Origin: Aralia elata
Lineage: Eukaryota > Streptophyta > Magnoliopsida > Apiales > Araliaceae
Reading direction: 5' to 3'
Assembly: GCA_034770075.1 (NCBI GenBank)
Contig: CM068377.1
Location: forward strand, 53,872,275-53,936,274
DNA: 64,000 nucleotides
This document shows, one piece after another, positions 43,099-55,127 of this stretch. The number at the start of each line of letters is the position of its first letter. The stretch's first letter is position 1. The position numbers and the translations under genes are program-made. The notes beneath the pieces were generated by a model. That model had not been told where the DNA came from and made no database searches. It worked only from the letters and a program-made list of their open reading frames with translations.

Positions 43099-45779
43099 TG
43101 TATCTCCCTGAGGAGCACCGGTGTTGTTTGTAAAGAAGAAGGATGGATCGATGAGGTTATGCATAAATTATAGGGAATTGAATAAGGTGACAATTAAGAA
43201 CAAGTATCCGTTACCGAGAATAGACGATCTTTTTGATTAACTTAAAGGAGCAAGATATTTTTCAAAGATTGATTTGAGAACTAGTTATCATCAGTTGAAG
43301 GTGAGGATGGAGGATGTACCAAAGACAGCATTTAGGACTCGTTACGACCATTATGAGTTTCTAGTGATGTCGTTTGGACTGACGAATGCGCCAGCTGCAT
43401 TTATGGACTTGATGAATAAAGTATTTAAAAAAGTACTTGGATAAATTCGTGGTTGTGTTCATTGATGACATATTGGTGTATTCGAAGACTGAAGAGGAGC
43501 ATGCCGCACATTTAAGGATAGTGTTGGAGACATTAAGGAAGGAGAAACTATATGAAAAGTTTTCGAAGTATGAATTTTGGTTAAAGAGAGTTCAGTTTTT
43601 AGGACATGTTATAGACCATAAGGAAATTTCTATGGATCCAGCAAAGGTTGAAGCAGTGAAAAATTGGGGACAACCGAAGACGCCTACAGAAGTCAGAAGT
43701 TTCTTGGGATTGGCAGGATATTACCAAAGGTTTATTCAAGATTTCTCGAAGATAGCGAGAACTTGACAAGAAAGATGGTTAAGTATATGTGGACTGAGAA
43801 ATGCGAGCAAAGTTTTTAGGAGTTGAAGAAGAGACTAAGTGAAGCACCTATGTTATCCTTACCAGATAGTACAGGAGGTTTTACAGTGTACAGTGATGCG
43901 TCACATAAGGGACTAGGTTACGTGTTGATGCAGAATGGTAAAGTCATTGCGTACGTGTCACGACAACTAAAGGACTATGAGAAGAGATACCCTACCCATG
44001 ACCTGAAATTGGTAGCGGTGGTGTTTGCCCTTAAGATTTGGAGACATTATCTCTTTGGAGAAAGGTGTGAGATATACACAGATCACAAAAGTCTGAAGTA
44101 TATTTTTACACAAAAGGAGTTGAACATGAGGCAGAGAAGGTGGATAGAATTGATCAAGGACTATGATTGTGATATTTTATACTATCCAGGAAAGGCCAAT
44201 GTAGTGGCAGATGCTTTAAGCAGAAAGAACAGAGAGAAATTGTTTGTATTGACAGAGCAAGAAGAGATAGTAAAAGAGATGGAGAAAATAGAGTTGGAGG
44301 TGAAAATTCGAAGGATTCGGAGAAAGTAATAGAAATGGAAGCAAGTCCGAACTTATTAAACAAGGTAAAAGAGGCTCAAGAAAACGATGAAGAATGTGGT
44401 AACATTAAGAAGCGGTTAGCTGATGGTGAAAAGTTAAACTATAAGATCGATGGCACTGGATTACTCAGATTTGAAAACCGAGTTTGGGTACCTTCAGTAC
44501 CGGAGTTAAGTGAGGAAATTTTACAAGAAGCGCATAGTATAAGATACTCAATACACCCAGGAAGCACAAAGATGTACCAAGACTTACGCCAGCACTTTTG
44601 GTGGCCGAACTTGAAAAGAGAGGTTGCAGAATGTGTCAGCAGATGTTTAACTTGTCAAAGGGTCAAGGAAGAACATCAACGACCAAGTAGATTATTGCAG
44701 CCACTAGAAATTCCTAAATGGAAATGGGAGCATATCACAATGGACTTTATGGTGGGACTTCCAACATCGCAGAAAGGTTATGACGCCATATGGGTGATAG
44801 TGCATCATCTTACAAAGTCAGCGCACTTTTTGCCGATCAAGATCAGATATAATTTGGAACAACTAGACAAATTGTATATCAAAGAAATTGTTTCAAGACA
44901 TGGAGTGCTAATATCAATTGTATCTGATAGAGATCCGCGTTTCACGTCAAATTTTTAGAAAAATCTTCAAGAAAGAATGGGGACACAGCTAAGGTTGAGT
45001 ACTGCATATCATCCACAGACAGATGGGCAAAGCGAAAGAACGATTCAGACATTAGAAGATATGCTCAGAGCCTATGTGATGGACTTCAAGGAAAGCTGGG
45101 AGGATCATCTTCCGCTAGTTGAGTTTGCATATAACAATAGTTATCATGCAAGTATTGTAATGCCACCATACGAAGCACTGTATGGGAGAAGTGTAGAACA
45201 CCCTTATGTTGGGATGAGGTAGGTGAACGAAGACTATTGGGGCCAAAATTGGTGCAGCAGATCATGGAGATCAAAAAAGTAATAATAGCTCGACTGGTAG
45301 CAACTCAGGATCGTCAAAAGAAGTATGCAAATTTGCATCGCTAGAAGAGAGACTTCGAAGTGGGAAGTTATATGTTTTTGAAAGTACCTCCCTCAAAAGG
45401 GAAGATAAGATTTGGAAAGAAAGTAAAGTTAAGTCCTAGATTCATTGGACCATTTGAAATATTAAAGAAGATAGGTCAAGTGGCGTACGAGGTAGCTCTA
45501 CCTCCTGAACTAGAACATATACATAATGTGTTTCATGTGTCAGTATTGCGTCCATATAAACCTGACTACATAAATGTGATATCGTACGAACCAGTTCGAG
45601 TCGAGAAGGACCTATCATATGAGGAAATTCTTGTAGAAATTTTGGATAGGAAAGAGCAAAAGTTAAGAAACAAGGTTATACATTCTGTCAAAGTTCTGTG
45701 GAGGAACCACAATGCTAAAGAAGCTACGTGGGAACTCGAGGAAAAGATGAGGAAGGATTATCCGAATATTTTTAAGTAA
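43099..45779 (+). pseudogene. RT, RNase H, integrase and chromodomain, element B
   Basis: Recognisable pieces are RT (LPRIDDLF, YHQLKVRMEDVPKTAFRTRY, FIDDILVYSK), RNase H (YSDASHKGLGYVLMQ; YTDHKSLKYIF), integrase (HPGSTKMYQDLRQHFWWP, CLTCQRVK, SDRDPRFTS, HPQTDGQSERTIQ) and chromodomain (LWRNHNAKEATWELEEKM at the end). Breaks are TGA at about 43108, TAA near 43237, a frameshift in an A run near 43427, a deletion near 43764, TAG near 43820, a frameshift near 44310, TAG at 44956, a shift near 45190, and TAG near 45342. The last frame, 45360-45779, is open and covers the integrase end and chromodomain. It is the decayed counterpart of C's pol. Confidence 0.85.
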
Positions 45780-45825
45780 CCTTATGTGAAATTCCGGGGA
45801 CATAATTCTTATAAGGAGGGTAGAA

Positions 45826-47805
45826 TGTGATAACCAAGAATTTCTAAGTTATTATAAATAGATATATTAATTCAGTATTAGTAATATTGAAAACTTTGTG
45901 ATGTATTGAGAATATTATGTGACTATATTATATAATGATATTTGTCAATGATGATAAATCTGTTAAGACATATGTAAGATATGTTTAATTCAAACAACAA
46001 GGAAACTCATAACTAAATAAAATATATATTGGAAGTGGTAACTAAATAACCTAAGGGTTATAGTAATTAAGGTAGGCTAGTATGAAATTTATATACTAGT
46101 ACCCTAACCCTAGAGATTTAATTCATACATCTCAATTAGTTAATTTTATAACTTGATTGAATCAAGTCTAATCGGGTTATAAAAATAAGGTATGAATATT
46201 GATGTAATAAAATGTGTAATTAGTCCTAGTAGTATAAATTACTAGTGGACTAGTTCATTTAGTTTATTAATCAAGCCCATTTATTTAATTAAAGATGGAC
46301 TTTAATGTTATTAGATGAATTAATTAATCTAGCCCTATTGGTTTATTATCAAGCCCACTTAAATTAATTGATAATGGACTTGAATTATTAAATGGAATTA
46401 ATTAACCAACATATTGGGAGCCCAATAATTTAATAAACTAGTAGCCCAATGATGATAATAATTAAACTTGATTTCTAATATCCCAAACTAGTAGATTATA
46501 AGCCCAAATGAATTAAATTAATGGCTCAAGCTTTAGCCCAATTGAGGAGGGTCTTTTTGGTCATTTGATAAGCTAAATTAGCAATTAAAATCAATAACGG
46601 GGCAAAATAGCAAGAAGTGGCCGGTCATGTGGGAGTAAAAAGGAGAAATGATTTCATTTTTTTTAGTTCTTATCTTTAAGCTAGGTGTCATTAAATCGTT
46701 TAGTCATTTGTTTAGTTTAACTTTCCAATTAAGTAAAACATGAGGATGAGTAGTAAAAGAGAGAAGTATTAGGAGGATAAAGATAGATATACAATCTATA
46801 TCTAATTTTAAAGCAAGTATACCACATTAGATATTTTAGATTACTTCTCTTCACTTCTATTTCCTAGAAAGCTACAAGAAATTCAAGAGAGAGAGAGGGA
46901 CTCACGACAAGAAGGAGGAGAAAAGGAAGGAGATCATTCATGCACCCTAAGTTCCTAACTTATTTTGGAAGGAAGAGAAGAGTAGCCAACAAATCTAGGT
47001 AAAAAAGAATTCAAGCTTTAGATAAAGTGTTGTGTAATTAGTTACTTTTATTTTAGATCTATGAAGTTTTATAATCTTGTTGGTGAAAACCTTATGAAAA
47101 GGTTAGATCTTGAGATATGTTATATAACTTGTTAATATATGTGATATTGTGTTGAATGTTTTGGAGAAAAGCTAGTTGATGAATTTTATTTTTTTTCGGA
47201 AAATTTTTAGTTAGTAAGTGAGATCTATGTTATTTCCTTTGAGATTCATGTATGGTAGTTGTGATTTTCTTGTTGGGTGTGCTAGAATTATAAGTTATGA
47301 GCAAAAGCCCTTTGGAATGAACAAAATATTAAGGTTATGTTAAAACACCTCGTTGTTGGAAAAACAAGCTGCTGACCCCTTACTTTGACACTGTTTTCTG
47401 GGTCCTAAACAGCTCCAAATTTGGTGTTTGATGAATGAAAAATGTAGTTCGGAAAAAATACGAATCCAACGCCACCGGCGGAACTTCAATCCGAGTTGTA
47501 GATTTCGTTTTATAAGCGTTTTGGTAAAGGACCCCAAAGCTGAAAATAGTTAGAAATAGTTAGAAATAATAGAAATTATAGTAAAGTAAAGTAAGTAAAT
47601 ATTTATTACTCAATTAATATTAAATAATGATTAAAGAGTAATTAAGTGATATTATGTAATAATAATGTAATTACTTAATTACATTAATATGAAATTAATA
47701 TAATCATTATTTAATATTAAATAATGAATAAGTTCAAATGCTAATTAACTATTCTTTAATAAATAGTAAGGAATAATTAAAGACTAATGAAGGAAATAAA
47801 TAAAG
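45826..47805 (+). repeat. 3' LTR of element B, left part
   Basis: It starts TGTGATAACC just after a purine stretch (AAGGAGGGTAGAA, the PPT). It includes the leader-like ATG/donor segment 46940-46998 and the empty C target at about 47405, and stops at TAAAG (47801-47805), the target of element D. It continues at 60897. Confidence 0.88.
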
Positions 47806-48457
47806 TGTCGACGCCGGGAGGATTCGCTTCTGTGGTGATTATTACCCTTTCTAATTTTAGCCTTCTTATTAAATGATTATTTGGAAAAGGTCGGCACTAA
47901 TGTCGACGGGGTTTTTTGATAGATCGTTTTTTGATGATGAGCCAATTGACCAGAGTCGCCTGTTGGTATATTTGAAATGGATGTACCAACTCATCCGAGT
48001 TTCGTTTTCGTAAATTACTGGCTCATGTATGACTCCGAATTAATTGGTCTGCAAACCGAGATTCATAAAGTTCGGGGGCTTGCTTAAGTGAGGGGAAGGT
48101 GTTAGGCAACCCCCGACTTCCGTGAAACACGGTTACCGCAATCTTGATGCTTTTCCTATCCTTTTAATTCTTAAAATGTGTATGTGTGCGCATGTGTGTG
48201 CCTATGTGAATGTTGTGGTGAGTTTGTATGAAAGAATCATTTGGGGTTTTTTTATGGGAAATCGTATTTTGAGAGTGCTTTAGAATGTCCTACGGCTTAT
48301 ACGAGAAAGCTTTATTCTTTATGAGAAAGGTTTGATTTTAATTGTCAAAAAGCTGTGAGATTTTTCATTAGGTCTCGTTTTGACAAAACAGGAGTTTTTT
48401 AAACCTTCATCAAAATAGGAATCGAGACCTATACGTTGCTTTCGTAATGAAATGGAT
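47806..48457 (-). repeat. Truncated 3' LTR of element D
   Basis: It matches 58862-about 59458 (the end of the 5' LTR) up to CGTAATGAAATG, then switches at once to antisense-gene sequence. About 66 bp present here (near 47935-48000, with the AGGCGACTCTGG motif on the minus strand) are missing from the 5' LTR. Confidence 0.85.
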
Positions 48458-48954
48458 ATCCCTATCTTTCTGAGCATCTGACCGTGGGATTTACAGATGG
48501 ATATATCTCCGGCCCAGAGTTCGCACTTTCCACTCACCGCCTTACTTTGCAGAGTGTTGGGGGATGGGTGATGTATCTGGGAGAGCGCGCATTCAGATGC
48601 ATTACTGGAGAGATCCGCATTCCGCACTCCCTTCCCTTCACTACATCCTGGCCGTTGGACTCTCAGCCCTCAGAGATTATGCTCGCGGGGGAGGATGGCC
48701 GGACACTTTCTTCAGGTCCTAGCACGAGCGAGGCTTTTCGTACCTGGTGGGTGCCCCGCACTATCGATCCTCAGACTCGGGCCACATTCTTCCTTAGAGA
48801 TATGGTCCCTGGCTCGGTGATGATGACTGATTGGGCCGCCTGCGTTCGGAGTCCCACCCATGCTGAACAGATTGCCACCCTGACCTGTCAGGTGGACCAG
48901 CTATCCTTATACCTTCGGGTGTTAGGCCGGACCCCAGAGGATGCCTACGCATAA
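48458..48954 (+). pseudogene. Truncated PMD-like antisense gene, element D
   Basis: Only the last part of exon 3 remains: from IFLSEHLTVGFTDGY through SVGGWVMYLGERAFRC, IRIPHSLPFTTSWPLDSQ and DWAACVRSPTHAEQI to a TAA at 48952-48954. The 5' end is cut by the deletion that joins it to the LTR remnant. Where element A has a premature TGA, this copy has Trp; where A has TAC, this copy has the TAA. It runs opposite to D's gag-pol, and downstream of it lies the DUF7745-like gene. No function can be stated. Confidence 0.7.
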
Positions 48955-49317
48955 GATCCCGACAGTGCGGGTTTTGACACAGGCCCGAGCTCATCTGATG
49001 CCCCCGTGCAGCCATATATCCCTGATATGAACTTTGGGGCTTTGACTTCGACGACTTTAGGGGATCAGTTCGAGGATCCCGACTTCATAGATGACATCAC
49101 CTTTGATTAGATCATGATAGGATAGGGCCTTTTGTACCTGAACCTGTTCAGCTTCTTTTCATTTCATGCACTATGTATTGAACTCATTTGTTTATTTATG
49201 CACAGTTTTATCATTATGACAGTTCAATTGCCTTATTATTAACTGTATGATGCATGCTTTTTTATTCATGGATAGAGAATGACCCCTGCACAGTCTTTTT
49301 GATACTATTTTTCACAG

Positions 49318-50964
49318 ATGTCGTCACCAGACGCCGTGGTACGTTTGGATCTCATTGCTCCCACAGGGTTGGTTGGCAGTCTTCTCCGTTGGTTGGACAA
49401 TTTATCACCGGCTGACAGGGTTATCGCAGATGGTCTTCTGGGACATTCCTGGTCCTTATTATCCTTTCAGGTGCCGGCAGACTTTGTGGAGGGTATTCTG
49501 AGCTATTGGGCCCCCGCCCGTCAGGTGTTCAGATTAGGGACAGTGGAGCTGACCCCTACTCTTGAGGAGTACGCCCGCTTTACCGGCTTGTCTTTGGATG
49601 GTCCTTGTGCCAGGGTCACAACTGGTTCCATGCACCGTCAGTTCTTGACTTTTACTGGTTTGCGAAGGACAGTCCTGTTATCGGCGATCACATCGGACCA
49701 TCTAGTTCCCCTTCATTTCCTGATTGACCGATTCGGCTCACCCGACAGTTTTCATCTATTCTCTGGTGATTTTTCCGTATCTGAGGAGCGCTGGGGCGCT
49801 TTGAGAGTAGATGTTTTGATGGCTTGTGTTATCTCAGTTTTGTATCTGTCAGCCGGATCCGATCTGTTGGATATGCGAGTTGGTGCGGCCATTAGAGCTC
49901 TTCAGGAGGATCACACTATTATTCCCATGATACTAGCAGACACCTGCATGTCAGTCTCATATTGTCAGTCTTTCCGAGGAAGAGTGTTCAGAGGGAGCTC
50001 TGTTTTGTTGTATGTATGGTTTATGAGCCATCTCAGCCCCATCGGTCATTTCCGTCGACATGGGTTTTGCTTCAGCCACGACGTAGCCATGCAATTCTCG
50101 TTTCGTCCCGTGAGCTGTACTGATGCGGCTTCCTGGACAGAATTCTTATCGGCTATTGAGGAGCCTTTTCATCTCTTGATCTATTCGGGTTATTGCTCCT
50201 TCATGAGCTTCTTGACTCATGTGCCCACCTTGGATTTCATCCTTGTTTCTAGCTTGAGGGGCGTGACGACTTATCATCCCTTGGCGGTTATGGGGCAGTT
50301 TGATCAGATACAGGATTTTCACCTTTTCACGGGCGCAGCCGACTATCGATTCCTCATATCACCTCAGACAGAGAGAGACCTACTACGGGTATACGATCTT
50401 TGGTCTCGCAAGATCTTTGCCGAGTATATTGAGAGCTGCCCCACTCAGACATCTGCTTATGTGCAATGGTTGCACGGAGACCCAGACATGGTTGGTTTGA
50501 GTCAGACTGTAGTATTTGATGACTCTCGAGTGATTCTCACAGATGATACCACCCCAGAGGTACTTATTCCTCCTGATTCTATAGAGATGATGTCCAGACA
50601 TGATTTTGAAGGCTTCTCCACTCCAGCCCATACTCCTTATTCCTTCTTAGGTGATCCTGCCCCTAGTCGGGTTACTGAGGATACCCGGCTCCGTCTGGCC
50701 TTGATTACTACTGAGGCTGAGTGGGATGCCGCTCTTGTTGAGAGAGATGTTGCCATTTTGAGCAGAGATGCTGCCCTTGCTGACAGGGACGCCATCGTAT
50801 TGCAGACTAGGGCAGTTATAGAGGCTCACTCTGAGACTGTTAGCCGAGCCATTGCTTTATTGGATCACATCGACACGATGGGGCAGCAGATTGCAGGGGA
50901 TGTCGATGCTTCAGATCTATCTACCACTTTATCCATCATGCTTCAGTTAGTTTCAGATTTGTAG
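49318..50964 (+). CDS. Antisense DUF7745-like protein, element D
   Basis: A 548-codon open frame, homologous to A's 14564-16132 over its length (VRLDLIAPTGLVGSLLRWLD; VELTPTLEEYARFTGLSL; SFMSFLTHVPTLDF). It starts MSSPDAVV directly after TTTTTCACAG, an acceptor-like site shared with A. It holds an insert relative to A near residues 420-450 (PEVLIPPDSIEMM), and the charged C-terminal coiled-coil-like part is conserved. It is uninterrupted although gag-pol on the other strand has many stops. About 360 bp of non-coding DNA separate it from the PMD-like remnant. Function unknown. Confidence 0.72.
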   Translation: MSSPDAVVRLDLIAPTGLVGSLLRWLDNLSPADRVIADGLLGHSWSLLSFQVPADFVEGILSYWAPARQVFRLGTVELTPTLEEYARFTGLSLDGPCARVTTGSMHRQFLTFTGLRRTVLLSAITSDHLVPLHFLIDRFGSPDSFHLFSGDFSVSEERWGALRVDVLMACVISVLYLSAGSDLLDMRVGAAIRALQEDHTIIPMILADTCMSVSYCQSFRGRVFRGSSVLLYVWFMSHLSPIGHFRRHGFCFSHDVAMQFSFRPVSCTDAASWTEFLSAIEEPFHLLIYSGYCSFMSFLTHVPTLDFILVSSLRGVTTYHPLAVMGQFDQIQDFHLFTGAADYRFLISPQTERDLLRVYDLWSRKIFAEYIESCPTQTSAYVQWLHGDPDMVGLSQTVVFDDSRVILTDDTTPEVLIPPDSIEMMSRHDFEGFSTPAHTPYSFLGDPAPSRVTEDTRLRLALITTEAEWDAALVERDVAILSRDAALADRDAIVLQTRAVIEAHSETVSRAIALLDHIDTMGQQIAGDVDASDLSTTLSIMLQLVSDL

Positions 50965-51480
50965 ATCATTTTATTTCCTGCATAGACTATGTCAGTTTCA
51001 TCGGTTATCGAAAGAGAAATCTTGTAACGAAACGACTTATATATGTAGACATGCATTTAAATTTAGTCATTTTCCCCTTTTTGTCGTATCGTTGCCTTTC
51101 ATTGGATCCTCATTTTATCCAGCTAACCATGATTTTGATATTTCGCCTTCTTTCTCTTCTCAAGTCTTGACGGAGATTTAACAGATATTACCGCACACCT
51201 TGTTGATTTCATCAGACTGAGTCTTAGATTTTGGCTAACTGTTTGGTTGGGTTAGGGTTATGTCATTGAGATGAAGCTGATTAGCTGGCTGGTTTCGGGA
51301 AGGTTTCGAGGGTATAGGAAGGTTTTTCTGGCTGTTGGAAATCGGTTTTGGTTAGAGAAAGTATTATTTTGTAAGGAAATGGACCGTGCCATGATGGCTG
51401 CCTACGTTCTCCCATAAGTCGGGAAAATCAGGTCCTACGTAGTTCGTTCTTCAAAGAAAGAGGAGGAAATGATGATGATT
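50965..51480. other. Spacer between convergent genes, element D
   Basis: Non-coding. It contains the counterpart of A's TACGTAGG block at about 51380-51450, with one TACGTA intact (CCTACGTAGTTCG) and the other altered (CCTACGTTC). Nothing else recognised. Confidence 0.5.
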
Positions 51481-54400
51481 TTAAGCGTAGAACCGCTTCA
51501 CCGAGTCCGAATTGATGGGTTGTGGAAACACCTCACCATCCATCTCTTGCAATATGATGGCTCCTCCGGACAACACTTTCTTAATCACAAAAGGTCCTTC
51601 CCAGTTCGGGGCAAACTTCCCTTTGGCTTCGTCTTGACAAGGCAGGACTCTCTTTAGCACTAGGTCATTTTCCTTGAACTTCCGAGGTCTTATCTTTTTG
51701 TCGTACGATCGAGAGATTCTTTGCTGATATAACTGACCGTGCAAAATAGCAGCCACCCTCCTTTCATCAATTAGGGCCAATTGGTCGTACCGACTTTGCA
51801 TCCAATCCTCCTCGCTTATCTGAGCATCGATAAAGATTCTGAGGGACGCCATCTTAACCTCAACTGCCAGAACAGCCTCCATTCTGTATACCAAAGCGTA
51901 AGGAGTTGCCCCTGTAGAAGTACGCACCGACGTTCTGTACGCCAGCAAGGTGAGAGGTAGCAGATCCGGCCATCCCCGATGATTGGCGGACATTCTCGCC
52001 ATGATCTTCTTGATATTCTTATTTGCAGCCTCCACTGCCCCATTCATCTTAGGACGGTAAATGACAGAATTGAGATGTTTGATCTTAAACTGGTCACATA
52101 ATTCCTTCATGAGAGCATTGTTCAAATTCTTGGCATTGTTGAAGACTAAGACCTCAGGTTGCCCGTATCGGCAAATGACATTATTCCTGATGAAACCAAC
52201 GATGATCTCCTGAGTTACTTTAGGGAAAGAACCTGCTTCTACCCATTTAGTGAAGTAATCGATCATGACGAAGATAAATTGGTGTCCGTTGCTTGCTTTG
52301 GGCTCTACCGGTCCGATTACATCCATACCCCACATTGAGAATGGCCAAGGGGAGGTTATACAATGCAGTTCTTTGGGAGACGCATGGATTACGTTGCCGT
52401 GCGCCTAGCATTGGTAACATCGTTTGACATGATCATCGCAGTCGGCCTTCAGTGTTAACCAATAATGCCCCGTTCTCAAGATCTTTTTGGCCAACATCAG
52501 TCCACTCATGTGTGGCCCACACATTCCACCATATATTTCATCCATAATCTTTTGGGCCTACGTTTCATTTACACATCGCAACAATCCCAAACCGGCATCC
52601 CTCTTGTACAGTGAATCCCCGCTCAGATAAAACTTCATTGCCATCTTTTGGATTCTCAACCTCTCAGCTCGGCTTACTTGGCCAGGAATGGATCTATCCC
52701 TCAGATACTCCCTTATGTCATGATACCAAGGCTGCTTTGGCAGAACCACCTCCTCTGATAATACTGCCACATGTTCTTCGTAGGCCGGGGCATTCTGTAC
52801 CGCTATTTCAATCTGCGGAACGTCCCTGTTTTTGATTATGTGTATTAAGGAAGCCAGAGTTGCCAATGCATCAGCAAAATCATTTCGTCCCTGGGGGATA
52901 TATCGGAAAGTGATATCCTCAAATTCTCGCATCAATTGGATAACACATCGGTGGTATGGAAGCAACCGGAGCTCCTTCGTGCTATACTCCCCGGTCGCCT
53001 GTCTGATCACCAGCTCCGAATCCCCGAACACCGCTAGTCTCTTCACTCCCATATTGCGGGCAAAACGGAGTCCCAATATACATCCCTCATACTCAGTTGT
53101 GTTATTCGAGTTAGTGAACTGCAATTTAGTGGCCACGGGGTATTGCTCTCCGGTGATAGATACCAGGACTGCACCGGCTCCTTCCCCTTCGGCATTTATG
53201 GCACCATCAAAATACAACTTCTAGAACTGCCCTTCGTCATCGCATCTCATGTGTAAGATCCAGAATATGTCTTCGCCCGGCAAAGGAGTTTCTAAAGGCT
53301 CCATCCCCCCTGCTGGCATTTCTGATAGCTGATCTGCAATTCCCTGCCCTTTCATGGCTTTCTGAGTTACGTACACGATGTCGAACTGCTGTAAGATTAA
53401 CTGCCACCTTGACAATCGACAATTCAGCATGGGCCTTTCAAAGATATACTTCAGGGCGTCCATCCTCGATATCAGGTACGTGGTGCGCCCATAGAGATAG
53501 TGCTGTAATCTCATTGCAGCCCATGCCATAGCACAACAGGTCCTTTCGATGGGGGTGTAATTCTGTTCACATCGGCTAAATCTCTTGCTGAGGTAATAGA
53601 TGGCTGCTCTTTGCCTGATTCATTCTTCTGTCCCAGCATACATCCCATTGCAATGGCATTGACCGATATATACATAAACAGAGGGATCCTATCCTTCGGG
53701 GGTACCAGCACCGGTGCTTCTGTCAGCTGCTTCTTAATGATCTAAAAGGCTTTCTAGCATTGCTTATTCCACTCTTGGGAGACATCCTTCCTTAACAGTT
53801 TAAAAATCAGCTCGCATGTAGTTGTCAAGTGGGATATGAAGCGGCTGATGAACTTTATTCTTCCCAGAAATCCTCTGATCTCCTTTTCTGTATGAGGTGC
53901 TGGCATATCCACAATGGCCTTAATCTTCGCCGGATCCAACTCAATGCCCCGATTACTAACCAGGAATCCCAAAAGCTTGCCCGACTGCACTCCGAAAGCA
54001 CACTTTGCTGGATTGAGCTTCAAATTATATTTTCTGAGCCGATCGAACAACCTTTTGAGATGGGTCATATGATCAGATTCTACCTTCGACTTCACGATAA
54101 TGTCATCCATGTAGACCTCTATCTCCTTGTGCATCATGTCGTGGAACAGGGCCATCATGGCTCTCTGATAAGTAGCCCCCGCATTTGTGAGACCGAAGGC
54201 CAATCGTCTGTAGCAGAAGGTGCCCCAAGGGGTGATGAAAGCGGTCTTTTCCCGGTCTTCCTCTGCCACCATTATCTGATGATACCCCGCAAAGCAATCA
54301 ACGAAAGAGTACATCTCGTATTGGGCTGTGTTATCCACCAGGATGTGTATAAAAGGCACTGGGAAGTTATCCTTGAGACTGGCCTTGTTCAGATCTCTAT

Positions 54401-54954
54401 AGTCGACACATACCCTCACCTTCCCTCCAGGCTTAGCCACTGGGACTATATTGGACAGCCATTCCGGGTAAGTGGATACCATAATGATTCCGTCCTTGAA
54501 CTGTTTGACGATTTCTTCCTTCACCTTCAAGCTCCACTCCGGTTTTAGCTTTCTTAGTTTCTGCTTGACAGGCTTGAAACCCTCCTTGACGGGCAACCGG
54601 TGTACCACAATGTCGGTGGACAATTCGATCATGTCCTCATGAGACCAGGCAAAAACATCCTCATACTGGCTTAACAACTCGGTTATTTCCTTTTTCTGGC
54701 TAGGGGTCAGGTCTGTCCCTATCTTGAGCTCTTTGGGTTTGCCAGGGGTTCCGATATTTATGGTGATGGTTTGGTCTAAGTTGGGTTTGGGTATGTCTTC
54801 GACCCACCCTTTGATCTCGTCAGGCGTGTCGTCATTATCTGTCTCATCCTGCTCAATGCCCATTAAATCGAAATCCAGCTCAATATCAAAATCATAGTCA
54901 TCTTTTAAATTTGAAGCATCGTTTGTTAGGCAAGAAATACTCAAATTGGTACAC
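51481..54954 (-). pseudogene. pol: pol: RT, RNase H, archaeal-type RNase H, integrase, element D
   Basis: This is the counterpart of A's pol on the minus strand. RT (54954-53754) has VCVDYRDLNKASLKDNFP and YMDDI. Stops in place of CAG lie at 53754-53756 and a few codons on. A frameshift near 53610 falls after NESGKEQ. TAG at 53221-53223 stands where Trp is expected before KLYFDGAINAEG. TAG falls at about 52558 and near 52407 (Gln expected). The degenerate first RNase H (SVNAIAMG) and intact second RNase H motifs (FDGA, TTEYEG, FGDSEL, NDFADALA) are both present. Integrase is open in 52335-51481 and has FNNAKNLNN, where A has SDNAKN, so one DDE Asp is changed. Confidence 0.87.
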
Positions 54955-55127
54955 CTGACATGAAACAAAAATATTTGTCATATATATAAATTGTTTTCCC
55001 ACAATGATCATCTTTAAAATAACACGACAAAATAACATAATCATGCAAAATTTAAAATAAGGGACAAAAACTGGTACCTATTCATCCCCCACCATCCGGG
55101 GTATACCACCCTGACGCCATATTTTAC
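54955..55127 (-). other. Putative intron between protease and RT, element D
   Basis: The donor CGAGG|GTAAAAT and acceptor TTTCATGTCAG|G are on the minus strand, 173 nt apart, in the same phase as in element A. The interior is AT-rich with stops. Confidence 0.75.
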
